Notes under the pieces: model-generated
The model's database searches: none
What the model was told of the DNA's origin: nothing
What the model saw: only the letters and a program-made list of their open reading frames with translations
In this document: piece after piece, positions 33,381 through 45,100 of the stretch
Position numbering within the stretch: position 1 is the first letter of the stretch
Layout of the letters: each line of letters starts with the position of its first letter
Assembly: GCA_036971475.1 (NCBI GenBank)
Contig: JBAIZL010000002.1
Coordinates: 356,655,582-356,719,581 of the forward strand
From: Prosapia bicincta
Lineage: Eukaryota > Arthropoda > Insecta > Hemiptera > Cercopidae
DNA length: 64,000 nucleotides
Reading direction: 5' to 3'
Position numbers and translations under genes: made by a program

Positions 33381-34606
33381 TCTGGCAGGAAAACCACACC
33401 GACATAAGACTCATGTTGTAAGAGTTGGACAAGTAAAGATAGGTGGAAATAATCATATAGTTGTGCGATCAATGGCGCTTGGTGATTATATAGATCCCAG
33501 CAACATAAAAAGCAGTGCTAAGTAATACGCAAAGGAAATAATAGAACTGGTGCAAGCAGGTTCGGAGTTAGTACGAATTTCTTTGAATTCAGTGGGAAGA
33601 GCAATACCTTATATAGTAGAGGAAATAAATAAAGAAGGTTTTGACGCTAAAATATTGGTAGGTTGCGGGCAATATGAATTGGACAAACTAGTTCAAGATT
33701 ATCCAGATAACATTAAAATGCTAGGTAAAATCAGGGTAAATCCAGGCAATATAGGCTTTGGCAACAAGTGATGAGAAATTTGAAAGGGTTATAGAATATG
33801 CAATAAAACATAATCTCCCTGTCAGAATTGGAGAAAATTGGGGCAGCCTAGATAAATACATTGCACAAAAACAGATGGATGAGAACTCTTCATCCAGTGA
33901 TTCAAACATCTTCTGATGTTATATTGCGCAAGGCACTTGTAATATAAGCTCTGAGGAGTGCAAAGAAGCCAAAGAAATCTGTCTCAGTTTAGATAAAATA
34001 ATCATTTCGTGTAAAGTGAGTAGAGTGCAATAGTTGATTTCAATTTACACGGCGCTTGCAAAATCTTCTAATTATGCTTTGCACTTGGGCTTAACAGAAG
34101 CTGGTATGGGCAACAAAGGCGTGATAAATACCACAGCAGGGCTTACTTACTTATTACAAAATGGTATTGGAGATACGATACGTGCCTCTTTAACTCAACG
34201 CCCTAGTGTGTCACGAATTAATGAGGTAACGGTGTGTCAAGAAATATTGCAGTCTATAGGCTTAATCCTCAAGTTAGCTCATGTCATGGATGTGGGTGCA
34301 CAAGTAGCGAACGTTTTCGTATATTGACTGAAGAAATAAATGATTATATAAAAACTCGCATGTCGATCTGGAAGGAAAAACATACCAGGTGTAGAGCATA
34401 TGAACATTACTGTTATGGGTTGCATCGTAAACGATCCTGGAGAAAGTAAACATGCAAATTTAGGAATCAGCTTGCCTGGATATGGAGAAAAGTCAGTTTT
34501 AGCAGTCTATAAAGACGGCAAATACTTTGAAACTTTACAAGGCAACAATATCTTTGAAGAATATAAGACAATCATCGACAACTATGTGGAGGAGCGTTAT
34601 ACATAA
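33374..34606 (+). pseudogene. ispG: 4-hydroxy-3-methylbut-2-enyl diphosphate synthase, decayed
   Basis: IspG is the [4Fe-4S] enzyme of the MEP isoprenoid pathway that makes HMBPP. Reading across frames: [20 protein letters not shown] at about 33400, a stop after NIKSSAK at 33524-33526, [33 protein letters not shown] and [12 protein letters not shown] to 33769. After a frameshift come [20 protein letters not shown], then [20 protein letters not shown] and [20 protein letters not shown] (34034-34327), then [20 protein letters not shown] and [20 protein letters not shown] to 34606. Cluster Cys positions SCxGC and GC are kept, but CPGCGRT reads CHGCGCT and GCIVNGPGE reads GCIVNDPGE. Several shifts and stops. 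Non-functional. Confidence 0.94.
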
Positions 34607-34659
34607 AATCAGTCTAAGCAAAAACGCAATTATCTTTCCGCCTTTAAATATCTTAAACG

Positions 34660-35045
34660 CTGCATATCCAAGTAGTCCCCTCTTCTGTCAATCCAGTGCC
34701 CTTTCCGTGTCATGTCAGTGCGTGACACTGGTATCCATCCTTTCCATAATCATCAAATACATCGCATTTCTCAACACAAAATTTTACATTTACCAAAATT
34801 TCTGGATCCCAGTGTCTGAGGACTGGGATGGCACCACCATAAAGCGTCACGCTCTGGAATTACAGAAATACAAGTAGCCCTCTTCTTCTTATCCCAGTAC
34901 CCTCTTCTTGACATCCAAGTAGCCCCTCTCTTGTCATCCCAGTGCCTCTTCGGTGTCATCCCAGTGCATCCCCTCTTGTCATCCCAGTGCTCCCCTATTT
35001 GTCACCCCAGTGCTTGACACTGGGATCCAGCCTTTCCATAAAAAG
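34660..35045. repeat. Cluster of Wolbachia-type palindromic repeats
   Basis: Multiple short copies of gtcatcccagtgc, cttgacactgggatccagc and their reverse complements (ggatcccagtgtctgagg, gcactgggat...). At least six copies of the tcccagtg core occur between 34675 and 35030. The units can fold on themselves. Such CCAGTG/CACTGGG dispersed palindromes are a known feature of Wolbachia intergenic regions. ORFs called here are shadows of the repeat. Confidence 0.8.
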
Positions 35046-35576
35046 GCCGTATTTTAACATAACTTTTGTACTCACCAACTTAATAAAATTCCTAGATTCC
35101 AGCGTCACGCACTGGAATTTGTTGCAAGAACAAATATTCGTTCATAAATTGCAACTAGCCACAAACATTAGGAAATTTACCAAACGAAGAAAAAAGGCAA
35201 AAGGATGCCCGAATAGCGAGTTTTGACCCTCTGAAATCACAATGTTCGTATAGCTGCAAGCTTGACTATAATTTTCTTCAAAAACATAAAAGGAGCATAG
35301 CAAATCAATTTCTTTTTATTGGTATTGTCTTTTTTGTAGAAAACACTTCCTAACTTTTTACCGCCTTTGCTGGATAAGGCCACAAATGATTATTTTTTTA
35401 TGAAAAAATGTTGTACTACGCAAAATATTATTGTATAGGTAGGTAAGAATTTTGTATAGCTAGAGAAATTTGACTGCATGACTAATAGATACTTGATGAG
35501 AAGATAGCTTTACTTCTTTTTCAACGGTTATGGCAATAAGAAAATTATATTTTTATTAAATGAGGGTCATGTTTTT
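35046..35576. other. Bacterial intergenic DNA with repeat copy B
   Basis: Contains repeat copy B at 35171-35232 and the string ccagcgtcacgcactggaattt, related to the upstream palindromes. Otherwise AT-rich, with no recognised gene. Confidence 0.5.
35171..35232 (+). repeat. Dispersed bacterial intergenic repeat, copy B
   Basis: Matches copy A (25661-25718): ggaaatttaccaa, aaaaaaggcaaaa, gcgagttttgaccctct. Confidence 0.7.
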
Positions 35577-36885
35577 ATGAATAAAGAAGATGGGGCTAGT
35601 CTACAAAGACTACCTTTAAAAATAACTGAGAAGAAAAAACATTTAGAACATGTAGAAGGGGAAATACTGAGATTCTCGCAAGAGGACCCAGCACTAAATA
35701 GAAACACTAGCCAACCACTGGCTACCATCGGCAGGAATGTGGAAGGTGAACAAGACTCAATACCAGTGCGTTTAGTAAGTTGGCAAAGGATCTAAGCAAA
35801 AAATAAAAATGCAAAAATAACAGAACCAGATAATCAATTGAAAGATAAAAGAAGTGAAATTCAATCAACAGAGAAAAATCAGTTATTATTACCCAGGAGG
35901 TTTAATTTTAATGAATCTAGGTCTTCCATTAACTGAAAGTGAGGAAGGTCTAATTAGCGAATTTCATAAATATCTATCTAGTGTTAAGAAACGATAAATG
36001 TTGTGAAGGTAACAGTCCCATAAGTAATGCTTTAAGGTGCATATTGAATATAACAAAGAAATACTTAAAAAAAGGAATAATATTAAATGGTGGTAAGCAC
36101 GTTATAGCAGATTTGGTGTTCTCATGAGCGCGTGCCAAATGTATTAACGAGTGATAAAGAAAATGCAAAGATCGTACATAATATCGTGGATTATTTACTG
36201 CTAAGGGGTGGAAAAGTAGAATACAATCTTTTTTATGATAGTAAATTACCGCGTGTAGTCCTTATCTTCAGTGCTGAGGCTTCTTTAGAATGTAACAAAT
36301 TTCATGAAGAGTTAAAATGCTTAGTACGTGAAGGTGTTATAAATGGCAATACTCAAGGCGAAGTTTTAAACACAGAAATAGATAACACATATTTTTATGT
36401 GAGGTATTCGCGAGATAGTATTATTGATGTTTCAAAGATTGTAGATAACCCAAGGATAAAAGAAGATTTAGATTTAAGATGTCACATATTTCACATAGGG
36501 AAGAGTATAGTAGAAGTTGATAACACAGGGAAAAAGAAAAACTATACAAATGTTGAAAGATGTAGTATTAAAATGTCTTTTAATACTGAGGTAGGACAGA
36601 TTAGTATTTACCTAAGTCCTGATGAAAATAGTAATAAAATAAAAGTAGAAATTGATGAGAAAAACAGAGCAAAGTTTAACGAATTAAAAGATCAAACAAA
36701 GTTAGGGAAGAACTCCCTTTAGGAGGAAAAAGCGTCCTGCAAGCTATAAAAGACAGAAGTTTTGAAAGAAGTGCGTCTATAAAGTCAACTGAGACTATTA
36801 CACAATTAAATGATGCAAAAACTGTATCTACTTCTATGGAGCGAATTTATGTAAATCAGCAGCAAAAAGAAAGAAAAATAAGATA
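35577..36885 (+). pseudogene. Hypothetical endosymbiont protein, decayed
   Basis: Start MNKEDGASLQRLPLKITEKK at 35577. A stop follows near 35793, and the frame continues to about 35935. Shifted frames give NLGLPLTESEEGLISEFHKY, then CCEGNSPISNALRCILNITK and KKGIILNGGKHVIADLVFS. ORF 36132-36722 follows, with HNIVDYLLLRGGKVEYNLFY, VEVDNTGKKKNYTNVERCSI and a Lys-rich end. After a last shift near 36715 comes LGGKSVLQAIKDRSFERSAS to about 36885. The pieces look like one hydrophilic protein of about 430 residues with several lesions. I do not recognise a domain. The surroundings argue for a lineage-specific Wolbachia protein. Confidence 0.55.
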
Positions 36886-37441
36886 GTATGTTTTGTAATG
36901 GTGAGATAAATAACTCTGGTAATTGATAGTGAATGAGTAACCTTATCCAGATGATATGGGTTGTTACTGCTAGGAAGCAAACCATCAGATTTAAAAAAAA
37001 GGCAAAAGAAGGAAAAAGGTCAATATTTATTTTCTGTATTGGCGTTTTTAAGCCTTAAACACTGCAGTTTAGCAGCTTTTAGACGCAACTAACCTTAGCT
37101 CAAATGTTTAAAAAATTTACTAAGCAGAAAAAAAGGCAAAGAAAACCCGTGCTAGCTAGTTATTCACTCTCTATTTTAAAAATTTGGCATTGGGTGATGT
37201 CTTAAACGCTTTATAAGCCCGTTTCAGCTTGTATAGGTGAAAACCTAGAAATTTTACAAAGACATACGATACACATAGTGCAAAAAATTAATTACACCAA
37301 ATACAAGTTTTTTCTTGTCATTTTAATCCGCTGCAGAGATTGCGAAGTTAAACAATTAGCTTCAGTATTATGATAGCGGGGTGGGCGGGAGTTGTCAAGT
37401 AAGTTTTTAGTTCTGTTTTTCAAATCATACAGTTTTGCATT
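36886..37441. other. Bacterial intergenic DNA with repeat copy C
   Basis: Contains a partial copy (C) of the dispersed repeat at 37111-37165 and, at 37369-37415, a relative of the motif 3' of pyrE (near 27353-27398). No gene recognised. Confidence 0.5.
37111..37165 (+). repeat. Dispersed bacterial intergenic repeat, copy C (partial)
   Basis: Shares aaaatttac and gaaaaaaaggcaaa...cccgtgc with copies A and B. The 3' half has diverged. Confidence 0.55.
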
Positions 37442-38174
37442 TCAGAATCTTCCATATACGTTATCCAATCTTACTATATCATTATCAGATAAAAGTTCTC
37501 CTATTTGAAATTCAACTATCTCAAGTGGAAAGTTTGGGCTTCTATTTTCAATCCTATGGGAATCCCTCTTGGAATCTCTACCAAATGATTTGCCGCCATA
37601 GCACGTGTTTTGCTCCCTAAATTTACATATCCAACTCCTGACAGCACTATATGGTATTCATCTCTATAGTGGTGGAATTGCTTGGAAGTGCATATAAGAA
37701 AATTTTCACCCATGAAAGCAATACTATAAAATCCCCATGGCTTGACTTCTTTTCTTATTGACGTCGCTTCCTTAACTCTACTAATGAATGATATTAGGCT
37801 CTTATTTGGCTGTTTATAAACTCTACTTGGTGTAGCACTTTCTTTTGTCAAAACTGGCTCTTTTTCCCCACTTACATGCTGGAATGACACCGTCCTTTAC
37901 TTAATCTTCTACTTAATTCTAAAACTGAATTCCAAGTTCCAACATCTATCCAACCAAAATTAGCCTCTATCATTGCAACGTTTTTCGCTTTTTCCATCAT
38001 CAAGTAATCAATAGATGTGCCTTCAATTCCTGCAAAATCCCGTTGTTTTAAATACAGAAATCTTTCTTGTGATGTGGAATGTTGCACATTTGCACAACAT
38101 AAATTATAAAGATTTGGAGCAGATCTTTTCATCTCATCTACATACCGTTTTACTTTAAACACAAATATGCCAGT
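37442..38174 (-). pseudogene. manC: Mannose-1-phosphate guanylyltransferase, 5'-truncated and fused to virB10
   Basis: This family makes GDP-mannose. Only the second half is present. It begins at TGIFVFKVK (family pattern NxGxFxF), then GTSIDYLMMEKAKNVAMIEA and FGWIDVGTWNSVLEL (SIDYxxMEK and GWxDVGxW motifs). A frameshift near 37880 leads to the C-terminal cupin-type domain: VKPWGFYSIAFMGENFLICT, HHYRDEYHIVLSGVGYVNLG and EIPRGIPIG. A last shift near 37540 gives EIVEFQIGELLSDNDIVRLD and a stop at 37442. The nucleotide-binding N-terminus (GGxGTRL) is absent. In place of it, virB10 codons are joined in frame. Confidence 0.88.
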
Positions 38175-38432
38175 CACAACTATCGTATCATCCGGAACTT
38201 TTTCTAACTTTTCTTTCAAATCTTGAACATTCTGCTTTGGATCTTTTTTTCTAATGACTTCCACGCCCTCTTCATCAGAAGAAGGGCTAAAATAGAAATA
38301 ATATACTCCACCAACTATAAGCACTAAAATAACGACCATTAATGCTCTATGGCCTCGATTAGAGCCAACTGTTACTACCTTACTCTCTATTTCTGACACA
38401 TTTTCCGAATTGTTATGCTTCTCTTTACTCAT
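38175..38432 (-). pseudogene. virB10: VirB10 N-terminal fragment (type IV secretion)
   Basis: VirB10 spans the periplasm in type IV secretion channels. Only about 86 residues remain. The cytoplasmic start is MSKEKHNNSENVSEIESKVV, followed by a single membrane helix (ALMVVILVLIVGGVYYFYF) and the start of the periplasmic linker, DPKQNVQDLKEKLEKVPDDT. At VPDDTIVV the sequence switches to ManC. The beta-barrel domain and the downstream virB11 and virD4 genes expected in this operon are missing. The start codon overlaps the virB9 stop, the normal tight operon spacing. Confidence 0.88.
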
Positions 38433-39188
38433 ATTGCATGTACCACAGTTGAAGTGACCTATTTATAATTTCACCTTCATCATTCTCATACCACATGATC
38501 AACTTCTTATGCACTCCTTTTATTATAACATAACCATCAAACAGTAGTCTTTTACAAGGTAACTTAGTTTTATTCTCTTCTGCAAAAATCTTAGGTATTT
38601 TATTACTATTCCTAAATTTACAGTAGGTTAGATAGCCATCATCAAACAGTTCAATCGGTATTATATCAGTGCTGACACCTTCATCGATATATGTATAATT
38701 GTACCTCGTACCATTTTCCTGTATTACTCTTTCTGGCTTCTCTACAACATATTGCATCTGAGTAGGCGTTGATACTTCATCTAAATCAACATCAAATTCC
38801 TCTTGAGGATAATAAAAATGTACTACCTAAGATATATCTTTTTCAGCAGAATAATCGTGGCAAAATAAAAAATGTAATTTTTTTTTGTGGTCATAATAAT
38901 CATGTTAGTGCGAACACTAACTTCAAATGGCATGATAAGTAACTTATTGTCATAAGGGCTAATTTTCCAACTCGATGCATCGCCAACAGCAATATTGTTA
39001 ACTTTTTCTCCTTCTGCAAATTCAATATAAGAATAGTAACCTTGACTGAATACAACTGTGAATACAGAACTATACACAAAAGTTTTTATTCTACTGTCTA
39101 TAGAAATGGGCTTACTGTAATTAACTGATGCGTTTGAACCGCTGCTTATCAGTAAAGCTAAAACTAATAATGTTCTACACATATTCAT
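38425..39188 (-). pseudogene. virB9: VirB9, one frameshift
   Basis: VirB9 is the outer-membrane-associated core subunit of the type IV secretion channel. The N-terminal ORF (38823-39188) has a signal peptide, MNMCRTLLVLALLISSGSNA, and ISIDSRIKTFVYSSVFTVVF, VNNIAVGDASSWKISPYDNK and TNMIIMTTKKNYIFYF. The C-terminal ORF (38425-38757) has TRYNYTYIDEG, PIELFDDGYLTYCKFRNSNK (family FDDGxxTY) and IINRSLQLWYMQYE. A single frameshift near 38840 separates the halves, and the connecting codons (FYYPQEEFDVDLDEV) are open in the second frame. The start overlaps the virB8 3' end by about 70 bases. The end overlaps the virB10 start. Confidence 0.93.
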
Positions 39189-39841
39189 CGTCTACCCTAT
39201 AGGAAGTAGGATTAACATATCATTGCTTATCATTCATTTCAAGTGATGCATACCTATATGACATGATGACTGTCTTGTTTTTTTCTTGTAGAACTCTATC
39301 TACAAGAGTGTCTTGTAAATTCCACAGCAAACCTTACCTGAAAAGTATCATTATCTAATTTCTGGATTGAGCGGATCTTAAACTCATTTCTAACAAAGTC
39401 TGAATATAAATTAAAAAGGTCATCCATGTTCTGCAGTCTAATATAATTTCTAAACTCATTATACACACCATGTGAGGAAAATAAACTCACCTTCGTGTAA
39501 TAATTGTAGTTATATGGATCAAAAACCTCCCCTGATTTTATATATTCTGCAATAAAATGATTGTTCAGCACTTCATCTGCAGAATATTGTTTTACTGTAA
39601 CAGGATCAAGCAATTGTACTATCCCCGATTTTTATTCAATTTCTATAACGAACGGAATAGTGCTACTAGCGCTAATCTTAAATATAGCTAATATACTTAC
39701 AGAAATTGCCAACAATAATATTAATGTAAACAAAAGCAAAGTATTTCTCTGAGCAATAACCATGCTATAGCGGCTTGAATTCCAATTTATATCTTTGTCC
39801 AACGGCTTATTATTTTTTTCTTGTTTGAAAAGTTTTAGCAT
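39121..39841 (-). pseudogene. virB8: VirB8, decayed
   Basis: VirB8 is a bitopic inner-membrane subunit that nucleates type IV secretion assembly. N-terminus MLKLFKQEKNNKPLDKDINW, then one membrane helix (TLLLFTLILLLAISVSILAI). A stop follows PFVIEIE at 39632. The same frame continues with LDPVTVKQYSADEVLNNHFI, AEYIKSGEVFDPYNYNYYTK and FKIRSIQKLDNDTFQVRFAV to about 39300. A frameshift leads to QEKNKTVIMSYRYASLEMND, then stops where NDKQR and EYVQN would lie. The end is at 39121. It is located between ribA and virB9 on the minus strand, the arrangement known in Wolbachia. Confidence 0.92.
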
Positions 39842-40819
39842 CTTAATATTCTTAAAATCTCAACCCATATTAATGAACATAGTCAATCAACAAGGAGTTA
39901 CAGCAAAAAAGCTAAAAAACCCTTTATTTGTGGCCTAGCTTGCTAAACTTTGTCTCCATATATAAATCATTATACTTATTACGTTCCATAATGAGTGGTA
40001 AACACTTTGTAACCTCTATACCATTGTTTTTCAACTCCGATAATTTCCTACCGTTATTTGTAAGTAATTGAATCTTTTTGTTATCTAATTTCTTGAGTAT
40101 TTCAACCACAACAGCAAAACGTCTCTCGTCATCTTCAAAACCTAATATTCTATATGCATCCACAGTATCGAGATTATATTTCCTTTGCATATCATATGCC
40201 CTTAACTTATTAGTTAAACCAATACCTCTCCCATCTTGCATCAGGTATAATATAATGCCACCTCCAGAATCAGCTATTATTTGGATCGCTTGATATAACT
40301 GACTTCTGCAATCACACCATAAGCTGTCTAAAAAGTCGCCTGTATAGCATGAAGAATGAGTTATCACTAATGGTTCCCCACTTTCGCCTGGACTGCCAAT
40401 AATAATTGCATAATGTTCCTTCCCGCCATTCTTAGTTCTATAAGATATGATATTTACTACCTGAGTCTGTTTAAAAAATAGAGATGTTGCACACCTCATA
40501 TACATTATGATTTTGATGATAATGATTTACGTATAATATGTCCAGCGCAATAATGTCATTTTTCTCACACCAATCCCACATCTCATTTTTATCCCTAAAA
40601 GCCATATCAACCACCAAAGCGTATGGCAGTAATTCTGAGAATCTAAGCAAAGTGGTAGCATATTCATCTATTGTCTTTGAGCATTGCAACTCTTTCGTGT
40701 TATTTTCTACTGAACAGCTTACTAAGTGAAGCAGCTCATCAAAGTCGTTTACCGATAAGCGTTTTCTGCCACTTTTTTCACTTTTAGACGTATACTGCAC
40801 CTTACTTGAAGTTAAAGTG

Positions 40820-41235
<416 letters not shown>

Positions 41236-41414
41236 CTGATATAAGCTTATACTGATCGAATGAATCCCACTCTAAAGTCTAGGCAGCAGCAAACAGTAGA
41301 TAATCACTTTCACCATATATGACAATTGGCAGACCACGCCTAATTTCGCTGATGGCTCTCTACTTTATTTTTATTTCGATTTTCTATAAACATTTTACCC
41401 ATACAAACAACAAC

Positions 41415-41502
41415 TGGTGCGGTCGAGAAGACTTGAACTTCCAAGGCCTTATGAGCCACAGCGACCTCAACGCTGCGTGTCTACCAATTCCACCACCACC
41501 GC
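41415..41502 (-). tRNA. tRNA-Leu(GAG), bacterial type, probably degraded
   Basis: The minus strand from 41502 folds as a class II tRNA. Acceptor GCGGTGG/CGACCGC. D-stem GTG/CAC with loop GAATTGGTAGA. Anticodon stem CAGCG/CGCTG with loop TTGAGGT (anticodon GAG, Leu). A long variable arm GGC...GCC. T-stem GGAAG/CTTCT with loop TTCAAGT. Discriminator A and an encoded CCA (41415-41417). Encoded CCA and the long arm mark it as bacterial. Acceptor pair 6:67 is a G-G mismatch, likely from a C-to-G change. It lies 5' of ribA on the same strand. Confidence 0.88.
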
Positions 41503-41692
41503 ACTTTATTCTAGTTTTTATAAAATTATTTTAAATTACTCAATCATTTTAGAATTTTTCATCTAAACTGTCAATCCGATACTAGGATAATTTAAAAACT
41601 GTCTATATAATAAAATGATGAATTTCGTTATTATAAAGTTCAACTATTTAAGATGATTATATTACTCATTGTTAACTAGATTTTTATATAAA

Positions 41693-41930
41693 TGAATATA
41701 GCTAACATCTTCATTCTTTTAGCTTTATCCCTTATAACCAACTTTCATCCTGTCCATGCACAGATATTATACACGTGGTCTCAGGTTATTCCAGAAAATG
41801 AAGTCATTTGACAACTTTATGAGAATCATATAATTGATAAGACAGCTTGTATCCAGAGGAACCAAAATTTTAATTCAATCGATCGGAGAATAATAAAGTT
41901 ACGTTTTAATTAAATGTATGCTTTTAGCTT
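41693..41930 (+). pseudogene. Possible secreted phosphatase-like start, decayed
   Basis: The plus strand gives MNIANIFILLALSLITNFHP and VHAQILYTWSQVIPENEVI, then a stop, then QLYENHIIDKTACIQ in the same frame. A signal peptide with an Ala-X-Ala-like site is followed by an LYTWxQVxPxN segment. This recalls the N-terminus of bacterial purple-acid-phosphatase-like metallophosphoesterases, but the match is from memory and short. If right, bacterial homology reaches at least 41.85 kb. The (TA)n at 42067 lies just beyond and the rest of the gene is missing. Confidence 0.35.
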
Positions 41931-42064
41931 CAAACACTGGAAAACATTAGATATTTCAAACAAAATTACTGTTGCCGCGTTTAGAAAAATGGAAATTATT
42001 AGATAGCTTTTAAAATGGTGTTGAGGGATCGAGAGAACATCACGTCTATTAGCTGTTATATAGG

Positions 42065-42066
<2 letters not shown>

Positions 42067-42127
<61 letters not shown>
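42067..42127. repeat. (TA)n microsatellite
   Basis: About 30 TA units just beyond the last bacterial-looking sequence, mirroring the tract at the left edge. Confidence 0.95.
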
Positions 42128-42129
<2 letters not shown>

Positions 42130-45100
42130 TATAATATAGACGGTCGAGATTTCACAGAAGTGTACAAACTCCATTCTCTGCAACGTAGTCGCAAAATGTG
42201 TTGAACGAAATAAAGTATGTAAATAATCTAAAGTTTACTAAACATCCTCGAAAAAGTTATTTGAAAGTCTTCCAATTGAAAATTGCACTTTACTTTATCC
42301 GCTCGAGGAAAATATATTAATTTCTAGCTACGGTATTTGTTTCCATCACATAATGAAGCATTAGCAACTTTTTTAACATTTTGCTTTGTTCTCAATACAG
42401 TTCTTAAACATGCACAAAAAAAATTAATTATTTATTGTAATTTAAATAACATCAATTTTCAAAATGAATTAATTCACTTCTTAATTCAAGTAAAATACAA
42501 GCTTTCATACTTTTCTATTTTAACTTAGTTATTATATTTTGCATGACCCTCTAAGCGTTTGTATGTCCAAGAAATAGGCTTGTTTCTAGTTTATATCAGA
42601 AAAGGTAGTGCCAATAGTAACCTTGATTTGGATTTTACGCAAATTTATATAAATGCAGGAATACTTCTTTCCATTGAGTTTTTTTCTGTGTCTACAATAA
42701 ACTAATATTGAGTATTTATATATATGTCTACATTGACAATCTTTAATAAGATATAAGAGAAAAAACACAATTTACCAAACGCAAGGAAACATGGGCCATC
42801 GCTCCCCAGCGTTTTCTTTTTATATTATGATTTTGGACACAAATACATGAATCTCAATGGCACACAAAGATGAATCTTTTTTGCAGTTTTAATAAAACTG
42901 TCCTGCGATGAGGTCTTTATCTTTTGGTCATTGATGTTTGTGTAGACCGTTGTTTGAGATAAACCCAATTTATGCATCATTTTCAATAAATAGAGTTTGA
43001 AAAATTAGACGTTTTATTTAAAACAAAAATTTATAGTTTTTAAAAACCAATTTATTAAATTGTATTTTTAAGAAATATAATAATAAAATGTAATAAAAAC
43101 AGAAATATGTAGTAATATTAAAATATGTAGTGAGGTTATAATGGCTATAAATAACTTTTGAGACTATAAAACTCAACATAAATTGTATAATGTTAGTGTA
43201 ATGAGTATAACCTTAAGGACAGTCCACTTAAAAGTGATTTAATTGTACAATTTGTATGAACAGTATTTAATTGCAATTAATAATGAAATAGCTAATATCG
43301 TTTATTGTTAACTATATTTTTGTGGAGAATCATACAAAATCATTTAGTTAATAAGGATTGATTATAAATATAGTTCATAGAAACAATTGAAAGAATCTAG
43401 GATTAGTATTACGTACCTATTTGGTTGTGTTTAATTAAGTTTATCCCCACCCCCAAGCACTGAAAAAAGAAAAAAGGAGTCGAGAAATTTCGAGTGAAGT
43501 TGTAAGGCCCCACGTACAATAATAGGTAAAATCGAGGATATTAATTGCATGCATGGATTCTCATTACGTTATTCTTCTTTCATTTTAGGAAATATTAAAA
43601 TTATATAAAGTATAAAATAAATTATGTATAACTTTTGCCAGTTCGTATGTAAAGTAGAGTAATAATTATTCGAAATAGATTAATATTCGAATTAGATTTT
43701 ATTTGAATTACATCAAATGAGATGTACTCCAGTGGAACATACAAATCTTAATATGATTTCATGGATATTCCAGTTAATTCTCCTGAAATATTTCTAAATA
43801 AAATAAACATACAAGCATGTTATTATCTTCAACATAAGAGCTATAGCAATTATTAAAAAAAAGTAAAGCATAAGCCCGGCAGGACGAGTGTAGTTTACTG
43901 ACGTGACCGATCGAAATTGGGGGTGTGACAGGAATTGAATTACTAGTAAGTTGTTATTGATCAAAAATCTCCCTACATTGGATTTCTACAGGAAATAGTA
44001 ACTTGTGGGAAAAGCTCTATGTTGACGACCATTGGATTTCTAAGAAGAATCACGAAACAATAATAATATACACAATGCACACGTTTAGGGTGTTTCCTGG
44101 CAATAGTGAATGATCTTTAAGGGCGGGATATAATGGTGTCCAATGATTTTCCAAACACATTTAGATGGAATATTTTCCTAAAAGTGCTATTTTCACATAT
44201 ATTTAGGTGTTACAAATTTTCCGAGTTTATAAAACAAACTCCCAGAAAACGTTAATTAATAGTAAATTAACACTTCGTAGAGTAAATAGCGAAATATAAA
44301 ATTAAAATTTTTGGACTAACTTATCTTGAAAAATAGATTGTGGAAAAATGCACTATTGAAACAAAGTGAAAATATTTTTAAAAAATGGTTATTTATTTAG
44401 TTTAATTACCTAAAATAAGATTGTACAACATTAGAACTGAAAAAGCCTATAGAAAATTTTTATGAAATAAAAGTCACAACGTTTTGGCTGTAGAGGCAAT
44501 TGAGTAAGAACAAGATCTGCAGACTCTCAGCAAAAGACGTACGCCTCCCGATAGCTCTCCAAAGTGTGATCTCCACTAAACGAACGGGACAGATAACTGT
44601 TGATATCCATCCTCAACATCGATAAGGGTCTACAGGAGGTCATAGCCTACACCAAATTCGAAAATTGGAGCTTTCTTTAGTTTCAATGACAAATAATATA
44701 TTGGTTAAAAATTTATTTTCTATTGATTATAGTTGCTTTTCACATAACTAAATTTTGATAATTCTTATTCTTTTGTGTGATTAATTTAAATTTGTTAATT
44801 GGTGTAAATAATAATATAATGATACTTTCAGTCAAACTGATAATTATTTTCAGAAATTTACCAACGACATTGTTAGTTTCATACTGATGTAGTTAAAACA
44901 TGTCTGAGGCAAAACGTATGTGTATTTTAATCAAATTTGATATAATTAAATTATTATTAACTTTCGAAACTAAAATGGGTTTCGATATGTTTGAATTAAT
45001 AAAATACGACGGAAATACTCGAAATGTTGGGGATTGTTCAAAATTAATGGGGACGCTTGAATTTTAAAGGGATTGATTCATAGAAGTATCTTGACTTTTT

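Noticed and set aside
34660..35045. CRISPR array
   Set aside because: The repeated units are irregularly spaced, palindromic and lack unique spacers of constant length. No cas genes are nearby.
34527..35226. ORFs across the palindromic repeat cluster (34527-34877, 34942-35226)
   Set aside because: They translate non-coding repeats and have no family resemblance.
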